Below, one piece after another: positions 25,124 to 33,768 of a stretch of DNA of 36,477 bases (positions are counted from its first letter, which is position 1; each line of letters starts with the position of its first letter). This stretch comes from an uncultured Tenacibaculum sp. (lineage in GTDB: Bacteria > Bacteroidota > Bacteroidia > Flavobacteriales > Flavobacteriaceae). The stretch covers positions 1-36,477 of the forward strand of contig CANNGJ010000028.1 of NCBI GenBank assembly GCA_947504185.1, given 5' to 3'. The position numbers and the translations under genes are program-made. Under the pieces are notes generated by a model. It ran no database searches and was not told where the DNA came from. It saw only the letters and a list, made by a program, of their open reading frames with translations.

Positions 25124-26764
25124 TTATTTTCTTCCGTTTACCATTCTGTCTGCCATTCTAACAGCATTGTATGCATTTACAACACGACCAGAAACTGATA
25201 AATCAGCAAAAGGAACTATTTCTTCTTCATTACCATATCTAGGACCTGTACCTGGTTTTCTAACATCTAAGTCAATTTTAGTACCAGAGTTCATTAAGAT
25301 ATGCTTTACTTGACTTGCTGATAATTGTGGGTAGTAAGAACGAACTAAAGCAGCTACACCTGCAGCCGAAGGTGCTGCCATTGAAGTACCACTAAATTTC
25401 TTGTATTCTCCATCTGGAGTTGTTGAATGCACTTGAACTCCAGGAGCAAAAACATCTACATTCTTTTTACCATAATTAGAAAAAATAGCTGGTAATTCTT
25501 TATTGTAATTTGCACTCATAGCTCCTAATGTTAAAAAGTTGTCAGCAACTTCGTTAACTAAATCTGGAGCATCATTAGGGAATGTTTTTTCTACATCGAT
25601 ATTCTTACCATCGTTACCTGCTGCATTTACAATTAATACATCTTTAGAGGCTGCATATTTAATAGCATCGTAAACCCATTCTTTATTTGGTGAAAAAGCT
25701 TTACCAAAACTTGTATTGATTACTTTAGCTCCGTTATCAACAGCGTAACGAATACCTAAAGCTACATCTTTATCATACTCATCTCCATCTGACACTGAAC
25801 GAACTGCCATAATTGTTACATTATTTGCAACCCCGTCCATTCCTTTACCATTGTTACGAGTAGCACCAATAATACCAGAAACGTGAGAGCCATGTGCTTC
25901 TCCTTTTTCAGAATGACCTGCATTACCATTACCAGAACCTGGCTTATCATTAATATCATAAGCATTATCACCAACTGCTGTACGGTAATCAGTTTTTAAA
26001 TTATCTCCTGAAATTGTTGCCTCTGCTTTACTAACTAATTTTTTTAATTCTTTTGAAATAGCAGATAAGGTAAGTCCGTTTCTTTTTGCAAAACCTGCAG
26101 CATCTATTGCAGCTTTTATTTTTTCATCTTTAGTATTTATTGCTTCTATTTCTTTAGGAGTATAATCTTCTTTACCGAAATATTTATTTAGTGTTTCAGT
26201 AGCAGAAGTAACATTATTTAGCATGCCAACATAACGTTCTTTAGTCTTTTTAGCTCCTTCTACTTTTTCTGCTTGAAATGCTTTTACTTCTTCTAGTAAT
26301 TCAGCACTTGCAATAGAAGGATTCATTAAAATACGCTCATATTCTAAGTGCTCCTTATAAGAATCTCCTAAAAAGTTCCATCCGTTAATATCATCAACAT
26401 AACCATTCTTATCATCATCAATTCCGTTACCAGCAATCTCTTTTGTATTCACCCAAGCAACATCAACTAAATCTTCATGTTTTAAATCGGTACCAGAATC
26501 TACAACCCCTACTACAACTGGAGTACTCTTTTTACCATTTAAAAACTCGTATGCTTTATGAACACTCATTCCTGGAATAGAATCAGTAGCTAAATCTAAA
26601 TGTTGCCAGTTATCCTTTTCAGCATCTGTTAATTTTGCTTTCTTAGCAGGAATGTTAATTACCGTATTTGAACCTGTAGGTACAGGCTTTGTACTAATTG
26701 AACTACAACTAGCTAAAGTCGCCACTGCCATTGCAGAATAAAATATTGGCTTTAAAACTCTCAT
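25124..26764 (-). CDS. S8 family serine protease (subtilase), lipoprotein with large insertion
   Basis: A 546-residue subtilisin-like protease with an SPII site (LASC, C20). Catalytic residues are D89 (VVDSGTDL), H291 (HGSHVSG) and S461 (SGTSMAAPSAAG); the oxyanion Asn is N384 in AAGND. The Asp-His distance is about 200 residues, compared with about 32 in subtilisin, because a predicted helical, Lys/Glu-rich segment spans roughly 135-275. The D-rich NGIDDDKNGYVDD (113-125) looks like a calcium site. No T9SS C-terminal domain is seen. It starts 9 nt after the metallo-beta-lactamase-fold gene and is probably co-transcribed with it. Confidence 0.93.
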   Translation of the reverse strand: MRVLKPIFYSAMAVATLASCSSISTKPVPTGSNTVINIPAKKAKLTDAEKDNWQHLDLATDSIPGMSVHKAYEFLNGKKSTPVVVGVVDSGTDLKHEDLVDVAWVNTKEIAGNGIDDDKNGYVDDINGWNFLGDSYKEHLEYERILMNPSIASAELLEEVKAFQAEKVEGAKKTKERYVGMLNNVTSATETLNKYFGKEDYTPKEIEAINTKDEKIKAAIDAAGFAKRNGLTLSAISKELKKLVSKAEATISGDNLKTDYRTAVGDNAYDINDKPGSGNGNAGHSEKGEAHGSHVSGIIGATRNNGKGMDGVANNVTIMAVRSVSDGDEYDKDVALGIRYAVDNGAKVINTSFGKAFSPNKEWVYDAIKYAASKDVLIVNAAGNDGKNIDVEKTFPNDAPDLVNEVADNFLTLGAMSANYNKELPAIFSNYGKKNVDVFAPGVQVHSTTPDGEYKKFSGTSMAAPSAAGVAALVRSYYPQLSASQVKHILMNSGTKIDLDVRKPGTGPRYGNEEEIVPFADLSVSGRVVNAYNAVRMADRMVNGRK

Positions 26765-26773
26765 ATCTCTCTT

Positions 26774-27619
26774 TTAATTAAATATATCTGTAAATTTATA
26801 ACTCTCTTTTAATCGTACTCCTTTTTCTGTATGCTTCACAGTAATTAATTCGTTATAAGCATCATGCTCTAAAAACAAATAAAACTCTTTATCAGCTGCC
26901 TCACTTAAAAAGGCTTCTTTCTCTTTTAAAGTTAGTAACGGGCGTGTATCATAACCCATTACGTAAGGTAAAGGTATGTGTCCTGCTGTTGGTAATAAAT
27001 CTGCCATAAAAACCAATGTTTTGCCTTGATATTGAATTTTAGGTAACATTTGTTTTTCGGTATGTCCGTCTTTAAAAATCACATCGAAACCAACATAATC
27101 TTTAGCATTTAAATGCAAAAAATTAAGCTGTCCACTTTCTTGAATAGGTAAAATATTTTCTTGTAAAAAAGATGCTTTCTCTCGAGCGTTTGGGTTTATA
27201 GCCCAATCCCAATGACGTTGGTTACTCCAAAAACGAGCATTTTTAAATGCTGGCTCATAACCTGTTCTGTCTTTATTCCATTGAATAGATCCTCCACAAT
27301 GATCAAAATGCAAATGTGTTAAAAATACATCAGTGATATCATCTCGATGGAAACCATATTTTGCTAAAGAAGCATCTAGAGAAAAATCTCCAAACAAATA
27401 ATAATATCCAAAAAACTTATCTGATTGTTTATTTCCAATACCAGTATCAACAAGTGTAAGTCGATTGCCATCTTCAATAAGCATACACCGCATGCTCATT
27501 GAGATCATGTTTTTCTCGTCTGCTGGATTTGTTCTTTCCCAAAGGCTCTTTGGAACGACGCCAAACATAGCGCCACCATCTAACTTAAAATTACCTGTTT
27601 CTATCGGATAAATTCGCAT
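26774..27619 (-). CDS. Metallo-beta-lactamase-fold hydrolase
   Basis: A 281-residue MBL-fold enzyme. The metal-binding motif HLHFDH is at 102-107, DTGIGNK at 58-64, later ligands are in FKDGHTEKQ and MADLLPTAGH, and the C-terminal His lies in EHDAYNE. This arrangement resembles AHL-lactonase/ metallohydrolase-like members (TTHLHFDHCGG type). Substrate cannot be named. No signal peptide, so probably cytoplasmic. It is the first gene of the pair with the subtilase. Confidence 0.9.
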   Translation of the reverse strand: MRIYPIETGNFKLDGGAMFGVVPKSLWERTNPADEKNMISMSMRCMLIEDGNRLTLVDTGIGNKQSDKFFGYYYLFGDFSLDASLAKYGFHRDDITDVFLTHLHFDHCGGSIQWNKDRTGYEPAFKNARFWSNQRHWDWAINPNAREKASFLQENILPIQESGQLNFLHLNAKDYVGFDVIFKDGHTEKQMLPKIQYQGKTLVFMADLLPTAGHIPLPYVMGYDTRPLLTLKEKEAFLSEAADKEFYLFLEHDAYNELITVKHTEKGVRLKESYKFTDIFN

Positions 27620-27666
27620 AACTACAAAGATGCAGAATTTTAACGAAACTTTTTGTTAAGGAAAAT

Positions 27667-27685
27667 AAAAAAGTATAACTCTTTT
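27667..27685 (-). terminator. Weak terminator-like hairpin after the small membrane protein gene
   Basis: Arms 27667-27674 and 27678-27685 can pair in the minus-strand transcript (AAAAGAGT with ACTTTTTT, one G-U) around a 3-nt loop, ending in T-rich sequence. It is AT-only apart from two pairs, so function is uncertain. Confidence 0.35.
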
Positions 27686-27695
27686 AATATACTAT

Positions 27696-28073
27696 TTAAT
27701 CCTGCTGAAATAAAGCAACTACTTGAAGTAATGTAATAGCACCCGGAATATAATAACTCCTCATAGCATTAAAAAGAAAATACACTGAGCTATTTTCAAA
27801 ATCGAGCTTTTTGTTTTTCTTCATAATAGCTATCGGTATTTTACTCCCTATATAAGACAAAGGAATAAGTAAACTTTTAAATAACGACTCAAAAAAAAGA
27901 TTATTACTTACATAAGTCTCTTTAAAAATAAAAAAATGAGAAATTGATATTGATATCATTACTATTAGTAGAATAAATACCACTGTTTTATCTAATCTCA
28001 TTTTATTTACTTTTAAAAAATTTAAAATAAGAGCATTTAAAATAACGTAAAAAACAGCGTAAAATATTATCAT
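27696..28073 (-). CDS. Hypothetical membrane protein
   Basis: A 125-residue protein with three to four hydrophobic helices (about 2-20, 29-49, 63-80, 106-121), and basic stretches between (KVNKMRLDK, KKNKKLD). No family recognised. It lies between the tRNA-Cys terminator and the MBL-fold gene, with no close coupling on either side. Its sequence is even more AT-rich than its neighbours, which may mark an accessory or recently acquired gene. Gene reality is moderately supported by its length and clean membrane pattern. Confidence 0.55.
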   Translation of the reverse strand: MIIFYAVFYVILNALILNFLKVNKMRLDKTVVFILLIVMISISISHFFIFKETYVSNNLFFESLFKSLLIPLSYIGSKIPIAIMKKNKKLDFENSSVYFLFNAMRSYYIPGAITLLQVVALFQQD

Positions 28074-28097
28074 AATAGATTAAAGTATTTAATTAAA

Positions 28098-28133
28098 AAA
28101 ACCGTTATAAATCAAATAATTTATAACGGTTTT
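28098..28133 (-). terminator. Intrinsic terminator after tRNA-Cys
   Basis: A perfect 15-bp stem, AAAACCGTTATAAAT with ATTTATAACGGTTTT, and a 6-nt loop begin 1 nt past the tRNA 3' end and are followed on the minus strand by a T-run. Confidence 0.9.
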
Positions 28134-28134
28134 G

Positions 28135-28205
28135 AGGTGTCGAGCGGATTCGAACCGCTGTAGATGGTGTTGCAGACCACTGCCTAGCCACTCGGCCACG
28201 ACACC
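28135..28205 (-). tRNA. tRNA-Cys (anticodon GCA)
   Basis: A 71-nt cloverleaf on the minus strand: acceptor GGTGTCG/CGACACC, D arm GCC-GAGTGGCTA-GGC, anticodon arm GTGGT-CTGCAAC-ACCAT with anticodon GCA, a 4-nt variable loop, T arm AGCGG-TTCGAAT-CCGCT, and discriminator base T(U), as expected for tRNA-Cys. The 3' CCA is not encoded. It has its own promoter upstream and a terminator directly downstream. Confidence 0.96.
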
Positions 28206-28223
28206 TTATACTAATAAGGACTG

Positions 28224-28253
28224 CAAATTTACAGTTTTTATCTTTTGATGCAA
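28224..28253 (-). promoter_or_regulatory. Promoter of tRNA-Cys
   Basis: On the minus strand TTG (28253-28251), a 19-nt spacer and TAAATTTG (28231-28224) form a full match to the Bacteroidota promoter, ending 18 nt before the mature tRNA 5' end and downstream of the folB stop. Confidence 0.8.
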
Positions 28254-28260
28254 GGTTTTT

Positions 28261-28623
28261 TTAACTTTTACGCACATCTTTTAAAATGATGACTACTTCT
28301 TCTACATTTCCGCCTATTGGTGGATTAATTTTAGCTACACTAACCTCCGCTTCTTCAACGAGTTGAATCTCTTTAAATATTCTATCTAAAATTCGTTGCG
28401 CCACATGTTCTAATAACTCAGAACGTATCGCCATTTCTTCTTTTACTATATAATTTAGATGAACATAGTCTACCGTGTCTACTAATTTATCAGAATTTGC
28501 AGATTTTTGCAAATCTGCTTTCACCTCGACATCTACTCTATATTCTGAGCCAATTTTTGCTTCTTCATCTAAACATCCATGATTTGTAAATAAACGAATG
28601 TTGTTTACGCGTATAATTCCCAT
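28261..28623 (-). CDS. folB: Dihydroneopterin aldolase
   Basis: A 120-residue folate-pathway enzyme that converts dihydroneopterin to 6-hydroxymethyl-dihydropterin and glycolaldehyde. Family features are NHGCLDEEAKIGSEYRVDVEV (about 14-34, with the E that binds the pterin), VDYVHLNYIV (51-60), LLEHVAQRI (70-78), and KINPPIGGNVEEV (98-110) with the catalytic Lys. Length is standard. It stands 23 nt after the zinc-ribbon gene, probably co-transcribed. Confidence 0.95.
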   Translation of the reverse strand: MGIIRVNNIRLFTNHGCLDEEAKIGSEYRVDVEVKADLQKSANSDKLVDTVDYVHLNYIVKEEMAIRSELLEHVAQRILDRIFKEIQLVEEAEVSVAKINPPIGGNVEEVVIILKDVRKS

Positions 28624-28646
28624 ATAAGCAAAGATACCAATGTTTC

Positions 28647-28859
28647 TTAATTCCCAAAGAAATCAAAAATATTACTTAATGCACTTGTACTAGCTTTATA
28701 AAACTCTGTATAACTACATCTTTTACAAGTAACGCTTGAAAATTTTTCAGTTTGAATATTAAAAAACTTAGACCAAACCCCACCAGTAGCTCTCATTTCT
28801 CCAATTATATAATCTTTACTTGCACACTTAGGGCATGTATAATTTAAAGGTTTATTCAT
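28647..28859 (-). CDS. Zinc-ribbon protein (DUF2082 / zinc_ribbon type)
   Basis: A 70-residue protein with two CxxC knuckles, CPKC (9-12) and CKRC (45-48), separated by a Gly-rich GEMRATGGVWSKFFNIQTEKF segment and followed by SYTEFYK. The pattern matches the small zinc-ribbon family formerly DUF2082, thought to bind nucleic acid on fold similarity only. It lies 50 nt after the Asp-box protein and 23 nt before folB. Function unknown. Confidence 0.85.
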   Translation of the reverse strand: MNKPLNYTCPKCASKDYIIGEMRATGGVWSKFFNIQTEKFSSVTCKRCSYTEFYKASTSALSNIFDFFGN

Positions 28860-28909
28860 TGATTATTATTTTTATCTATTAGAAAGCAAAAAACTAAAAA
28901 TGTTACAAT

Positions 28910-31723
28910 CTACTTTATTTCAAACGTTTGTTTATTACCGTTTAACTCAACTCTATACTTTCCTTTAGGTAAATAATAAACATCGTTTTTAGCTTTCTTA
29001 ATTACAGCATCTTTATATTGTTTTAAATATGCTTTTCTTCCTTTATCAGAAAAAGAAACATCATATACCGCTTCATTAAAACCTTTTTCAGCATCAGTTT
29101 GAAAAGAATTTACTAATATATCATCAGCATAAATACTTACTGTAATTTTCTTATCAGAATTTGAATAATATGGAATTGATAGTTTTGGCGTATTTGGCTT
29201 TAACCATTTACTCCATGAACTTCCCCAAGAATTACTTTTACGAAGATTTTTTATTGAAAATACAGCTTCTTTATTTTCATATTCTTGTAAAGCAGCTATA
29301 TCTGCTTTGTACAAACTACGCCCGTGTGTACCAATGATTAAGTGTTTTGCTTTGGGCTGAATTACTAAATCATGCACAGCAACATTAGGTAATCCTTTTT
29401 TAAACGATTGCCAATTGTTTCCATTATCAAAAGAAACATACAACCCGTTATCGGTACCTAAGTATAAAATGTTTTCTTTTTTAGGGTCTTCTTTTATCAC
29501 ATTTACTGGTGATGAAGGAATATTACTGCTAATATTTTCCCATGTTTTTCCATAATCATTAGACATGTATACATAAGTGTTGAAATCATCCCAACGGTAT
29601 CCATTTAACGTAACGTATACTCTTCTTTTTTTATGTTTTGATGCAATTACACGACTTACCCATAAGTCTTGTGGAAATGAATCGGATATTTTATTCCAAC
29701 TTCCTCCTCCGTTTTTAGTAATACGAACCAATCCATCATCTGACCCCACATAAATCAACCCGAATTGAAATGGACTTTCTGAAATTGTAGTTAAAGTTCC
29801 GTAGGCTACATTTCCTTTTTTTCCTCCTTTAGTTAAATCATCAGAAATAGCTTCCCAAGTATCTCCTTTATCTAAAGAACGATGTAATTTATTTCCTCCT
29901 AAATATAAAATATCTTGATTGTGTTTTGATAACTGAATTGGAGTTTGCCAATTAAAACGATATGGATTTTCTCCTAATTTATGTTTTGGCTGAATGTACT
30001 TATTCTTACCTGATTCTCTATCTATTCGGTAATAATTCCCGAACTGATACCCAGTGTATACTATGTTCGGGTTTCTATCATCAACAGCTACTTGCATTCC
30101 ATCTCCACCCATGATACTTTCGTACGGGTTTTTACCAGATTGTTTCCATGCTTTATTAATCTTTGCATTATGATTCGCTACCCAAACACCATTGTCTTGT
30201 AAACCACCATATACTTTATAGTTTTTCTGATTATCGGCATATACAGTATAAAACTGACCAACAGCTGGTTGATTCGCTTTTATCCAACTTTCACCATCAT
30301 CATACGATATATTTAATCCACCATCATTTCCATCAATCAAGTGCCCTTGTTTTTTAGGATTTACCCATAATGCTTGATGATCGGCATGTACGTTTTCTTT
30401 GCTAATAGAAGTAAATGTTTTTCCGCCATCTTTCGATTTTAAAATAGGAACACCTAATACGTAAATTCCATTTTCGTCTTGTGGATCAACTCTAACTTCA
30501 CCAAAATAATATCCGTATGAATAATATAAGTCATCTAAATAACCTTCATGTGTTTTCTTCCAAAACTTACCTCCGTTTGTTGTTTTAAAAACCTCTGCAC
30601 CTACAACTGGTGTGTCAAATAATAAAGTGTTTGCGTTTTCTAAATACTTCGCTAAATCGTTTGGTTTTACAGAACCCGAACGTACCATTTGCTTTACATT
30701 TTCAGCACGATACTTTTCTTGAAAACCATTCATCTTTAAATAGGTATTCAATTTCTTATCTTTCAATTTTAAAAATGCATCAACCGACATCGTTTTAAAA
30801 TCATCTTTTGTTAAAGCATTCGATTCTTTTTTCTTTTTCTTCTTTTCTCTTCGGAATTGACTATCATGAAATGCATAAACAGTGTTTTCATTAAAAACCG
30901 CCAAACCTATTCTTCCTACACCGTTTCCATTTGGAAATCCATTGTTGTCAGAAATTTTTTTCCAAGAATTTCCCGCATCTGTAGATTTATAAATCGCTGA
31001 ATTTTCTCCATCACCATCAAAATTCCATGCTTTGCGATCGCGTTCCCAAGCAGCAGCATATAAAACATTAAAATTACTTGGAGCTTGTTGAACATCTATA
31101 ATCCCAGTGTTCTCATTTATAAATAACGTTTTATTCCAAGTTTTACCGCCATCAGTAGTTTTAAAAATTCCACGCTCTTTATTTGAAGAATATAAATGAC
31201 CAATAACCCCTACTATAACTTCTTCTGAATTATTCGGATTAATTAAAATTCGCCCAATATGATGTGAGTCTGTTAATCCAACATTAGTCCAGGTTTTACC
31301 TTTATCGGTAGATTTTAAAATTCCGATTCCTGCATAGCTAGAACGAGATGAATTATTTTCACCTGTACCCACCCAAATGGTTCCGTTTTTCCAATCAACA
31401 GCAATGTCACCTACATTTTGTGTTGGCGAATTATCTAAAATTGGTGTAAATGTTGTTCCGTTATTATTGGTGTACCATACACCTCCTGACGCATATCCTA
31501 CATAAAACTCGGTAGTGTTTTCAGGATTTACATCAATATCAACAACACGACCACTCATCACTGTTGGTCCTATGCTTTCAAATGGAATGTTTTTAACTAA
31601 AGACGTTTTTTCTAATCGTTCTTTTTGCTCTAATGATTTTTGAATAATCTCTGCTGAAGTGGCTTGTTGTCCAAAAACACTAGAAGTTAATACAATTAGT
31701 AAAAAGTTTAAAAGGCGTTTCAT
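28910..31723 (-). CDS. Secreted Asp-box (VPS10/sortilin-like) beta-propeller protein
   Basis: A 937-residue exported protein; signal peptide 1-18 ending SSVFG. It contains about ten Asp-box motifs of S/T-x-D-x-G-x-x-W/F type, among them STDKGKTW, TTDGGKTW, STDAGNSW, TTNGGKFW, SKDGGKTF, SYDDGESW, SLDKGDTW, TKNGGGSW, SNDYGKTW and SFDNGNNW, which form one or two beta-propellers (about 45-830). A Lys-rich insertion (about 290-375, starting RREKKKKKKE) interrupts the first propeller. The C-terminal 90 residues form a small beta domain without an obvious T9SS signature. Related Bacteroidota proteins are annotated glycosyl hydrolase or VPS10-domain; catalytic activity is unproven. Confidence 0.88.
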   Translation of the reverse strand: MKRLLNFLLIVLTSSVFGQQATSAEIIQKSLEQKERLEKTSLVKNIPFESIGPTVMSGRVVDIDVNPENTTEFYVGYASGGVWYTNNNGTTFTPILDNSPTQNVGDIAVDWKNGTIWVGTGENNSSRSSYAGIGILKSTDKGKTWTNVGLTDSHHIGRILINPNNSEEVIVGVIGHLYSSNKERGIFKTTDGGKTWNKTLFINENTGIIDVQQAPSNFNVLYAAAWERDRKAWNFDGDGENSAIYKSTDAGNSWKKISDNNGFPNGNGVGRIGLAVFNENTVYAFHDSQFRREKKKKKKESNALTKDDFKTMSVDAFLKLKDKKLNTYLKMNGFQEKYRAENVKQMVRSGSVKPNDLAKYLENANTLLFDTPVVGAEVFKTTNGGKFWKKTHEGYLDDLYYSYGYYFGEVRVDPQDENGIYVLGVPILKSKDGGKTFTSISKENVHADHQALWVNPKKQGHLIDGNDGGLNISYDDGESWIKANQPAVGQFYTVYADNQKNYKVYGGLQDNGVWVANHNAKINKAWKQSGKNPYESIMGGDGMQVAVDDRNPNIVYTGYQFGNYYRIDRESGKNKYIQPKHKLGENPYRFNWQTPIQLSKHNQDILYLGGNKLHRSLDKGDTWEAISDDLTKGGKKGNVAYGTLTTISESPFQFGLIYVGSDDGLVRITKNGGGSWNKISDSFPQDLWVSRVIASKHKKRRVYVTLNGYRWDDFNTYVYMSNDYGKTWENISSNIPSSPVNVIKEDPKKENILYLGTDNGLYVSFDNGNNWQSFKKGLPNVAVHDLVIQPKAKHLIIGTHGRSLYKADIAALQEYENKEAVFSIKNLRKSNSWGSSWSKWLKPNTPKLSIPYYSNSDKKITVSIYADDILVNSFQTDAEKGFNEAVYDVSFSDKGRKAYLKQYKDAVIKKAKNDVYYLPKGKYRVELNGNKQTFEIK

Positions 31724-31826
31724 TTTTGTTTGGTTTAAAACGATGAATTTACTTCATGCTAATTTGAAATCAAAAAAATTAACAGAATTCTATTTTACTC
31801 TTCTTAATCTTATAAAGAAAAAAGAT

Positions 31827-31834
31827 TAGATTTG
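31827..31834 (+). promoter_or_regulatory. rimK: Probable -7 box for rimK
   Basis: TAGATTTG is a perfect TAnnTTTG match, 22 nt upstream of the rimK start. No TTG lies at standard spacing. A 7-bp inverted repeat (TAATCTT 31805-31811 and AAGATTA 31822-31828) overlaps the box and could be an operator or chance. The 133-bp divergent region is otherwise featureless. Confidence 0.45.
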
Positions 31835-31856
31835 TGAAGGTACAATTATTACAGCT

Positions 31857-32759
31857 ATGAATATTTTTATACTCTCAGTAAGTGAGCATATTTATTCTAC
31901 CCAAAGAATATACAAAGAAGCTAACCGTCGAGGACATAAAGTTAGAGTGGTTAACCATTTAAAATGTTCTATAAAACTAACCAATGGTAAACCTGAAATA
32001 ATTTATGAAGGTGAAAATATTATTGATATTCCTGATGTAATTATTCCAAGAATTGGTGCTTCAGCAACTCGTCATGGAGCAGCTGTAGTTAAAGAGTTTG
32101 AAATGAATGGCGTGTATAGCACTGCTACTTCCCTCGGTATTTTAAGAGCGCAAAATAAAGTGCGTACTTTACAAATTATGAATCGTAAAAATATTCCGAT
32201 TCCTAATACTTTATTTTCTGTAAACCCAGAAAACATAAGCGAACAAATAGACTTATTAGGTGGTGCTCCAATTATTATAAAACTACAAGAAGGCACCCAT
32301 GGTTCTGGTGTAATTTTAGCTGAAAGTAAGAAATCTGCAAAGTCGATAATTGATACTATGTATAGTACCAATACTAGCATTTTACTACAAGAATTCATAC
32401 AAGAAAGTAATAGTGAAGACATTCGTGCTTTTGTTGTTGACGATAAAGTTGTTTCTTCTATGAAACGAAAAGGTCTTGAGGATGATTTTCGATCAAATAT
32501 TCATCAAGGAGGAAGTGGTTTTAAGGTTGATTTATCTCCCGAAGAGGAAAAAATGGCAATTAAAGCTGCACAACATTTAAGTTTACCTGTTACCGGAGTA
32601 GATTTAATTCGCTCTAAAAGAGGGCCTTTACTTATTGAGGTAAATTCAACCCCTGGCTTGCAAGGAATTGAAGCCTATACTAAAGACAATATTGCCAAAG
32701 CAATTATTAAATTTCTAGAAGAAAAATGTTCGAACAAGAATTTAAAAACGAAATCGTAG
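31857..32759 (+). CDS. rimK: RimK-type alpha-L-glutamate ligase (ATP-grasp)
   Basis: A 300-residue ATP-grasp enzyme of the RimK type, which adds glutamate to protein C-termini (ribosomal S6 in E. coli) or small molecules. Visible features are an N-terminal pre-ATP-grasp domain (1-95) with PDVIIPRIGASATRHG, ATP-grasp domain PIIIKLQEGTHGSGVILAE (about 138-156), LLQEFIQESNSEDIRAFVV (about 178-196), and the Mg2+ ligands in LLIEVNSTPGLQGIE. Its last 34 bp overlap the deacylase gene. The gene's target is unknown; no S6 gene is adjacent. It begins the plus-strand part of the window. Confidence 0.93.
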   Translation: MNIFILSVSEHIYSTQRIYKEANRRGHKVRVVNHLKCSIKLTNGKPEIIYEGENIIDIPDVIIPRIGASATRHGAAVVKEFEMNGVYSTATSLGILRAQNKVRTLQIMNRKNIPIPNTLFSVNPENISEQIDLLGGAPIIIKLQEGTHGSGVILAESKKSAKSIIDTMYSTNTSILLQEFIQESNSEDIRAFVVDDKVVSSMKRKGLEDDFRSNIHQGGSGFKVDLSPEEEKMAIKAAQHLSLPVTGVDLIRSKRGPLLIEVNSTPGLQGIEAYTKDNIAKAIIKFLEEKCSNKNLKTKS

Positions 32760-33691
32760 AAATAAGAGGGCAAAAAATTGAGTTAGGAGAATCTAAGTTG
32801 ATTAAAATTCCTGTTGATAGGTTACCTACTGGTACACTTATCGAAATCCCTGTATATGTTTTTAATGGTGATAAACTTGGGCCAACAGTTTTACTGCAAG
32901 GGGGATTGCACGGTGATGAAGTTAATAGTGTGGAGTTAGTTCGTAGAATGCTTATTGATAAATCGTACAAGATTCATCGAGGTTGTGTTATTGTGGTTCC
33001 TCTATTAAACGTCTTTGGATTTCTAAACTTATCTCGCGATATGCACGGTAAAGATGTTAACCGAAGTTTTCCAGGGTCTAAAAGTGGTTCTTTAGCCAGT
33101 AGAATGGCATATTATTTAATGAAAGAGTTGATTAAAAATGTAGATTTTGCCATCGATTTTCATACTGGGGGAGCGCAACGAAATAACTTCCCACAAATTA
33201 GATATACTCCTGAAGATAAAAGAGGTTTTGAATTAGCAAAATTATTTAATGCTCCATTAATGTTTGGTTCTAAATTGATTCCTAAATCTTTTAGAAATCA
33301 GTGTTATAAAAATGATATTCCCGTTATTGTTTACGAAGGTGGAGAATCATTACGATTAGAAGAGAACGCAATTCAACAAGGAATAAACGGAACACTTCGT
33401 ATTTTAAAACATTTTAAAATGATTCATAAAGATGTTGTTGTTCCTAAAAATTCAACATCAATTCAAATTATAAAACGAAAATGGATTCGTGCAAAAGTTG
33501 CTGGTTTATTTAATCCAAAAATTGAGAACGGAGCTAAAGTTGAAAAAGGGCAAACTATTGGTAATATTATGGATACTTATGGTGAAACTAATTTTGAAGT
33601 AAAAGCTCCTGTTGGTGGTTATATCATAGCAAAAAACAACTTTCCAATCGTTAATATGGGAGACGCTTTATTTCATATTGGAAGCATCTAA
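32726..33691 (+). CDS. AstE/AspA-like (M14) zinc deacylase
   Basis: A 321-residue zinc hydrolase of the succinylglutamate desuccinylase/aspartoacylase family. Zinc ligands are H62 and E65 (GGLHGDE) and H146 (DFHTGG); DVNRSFPG (110-117) binds substrate carboxylate and the catalytic Glu is E204 in VYEGGESL. Residues about 255-318 form a biotinyl/lipoyl-like barrel (VKAPVGGYIIAKN) without the modified Lys. It overlaps rimK by 34 bp in a different frame, so the two are coupled. The pairing suggests making and removing the same amide, such as glutamyl tags, but this is inference. Confidence 0.88.
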   Translation: MFEQEFKNEIVEIRGQKIELGESKLIKIPVDRLPTGTLIEIPVYVFNGDKLGPTVLLQGGLHGDEVNSVELVRRMLIDKSYKIHRGCVIVVPLLNVFGFLNLSRDMHGKDVNRSFPGSKSGSLASRMAYYLMKELIKNVDFAIDFHTGGAQRNNFPQIRYTPEDKRGFELAKLFNAPLMFGSKLIPKSFRNQCYKNDIPVIVYEGGESLRLEENAIQQGINGTLRILKHFKMIHKDVVVPKNSTSIQIIKRKWIRAKVAGLFNPKIENGAKVEKGQTIGNIMDTYGETNFEVKAPVGGYIIAKNNFPIVNMGDALFHIGSI

Positions 33692-33708
33692 CAAACTGGT
33701 TATATTTG
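33678..33708 (+). promoter_or_regulatory. Promoter for the Gly-rich membrane protein gene
   Basis: TTG (33678-33680), a 20-nt spacer and TATATTTG (33701-33708) match the Bacteroidota consensus. The -33 element lies inside the end of the deacylase gene. It would give a leader of about 50 nt. Confidence 0.65.
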
Positions 33709-33768
33709 GTTTATTGATTAATTTTCACTTTCTTTAGAATCAATTAACTAATTAAAAACTTAAATTTT

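Noticed and set aside
27620..27640. Promoter directly before the MBL-fold gene (CATCTTTG)
   Set aside because: One mismatch to the -7 box, no -33 box at correct spacing, and it would leave almost no leader.
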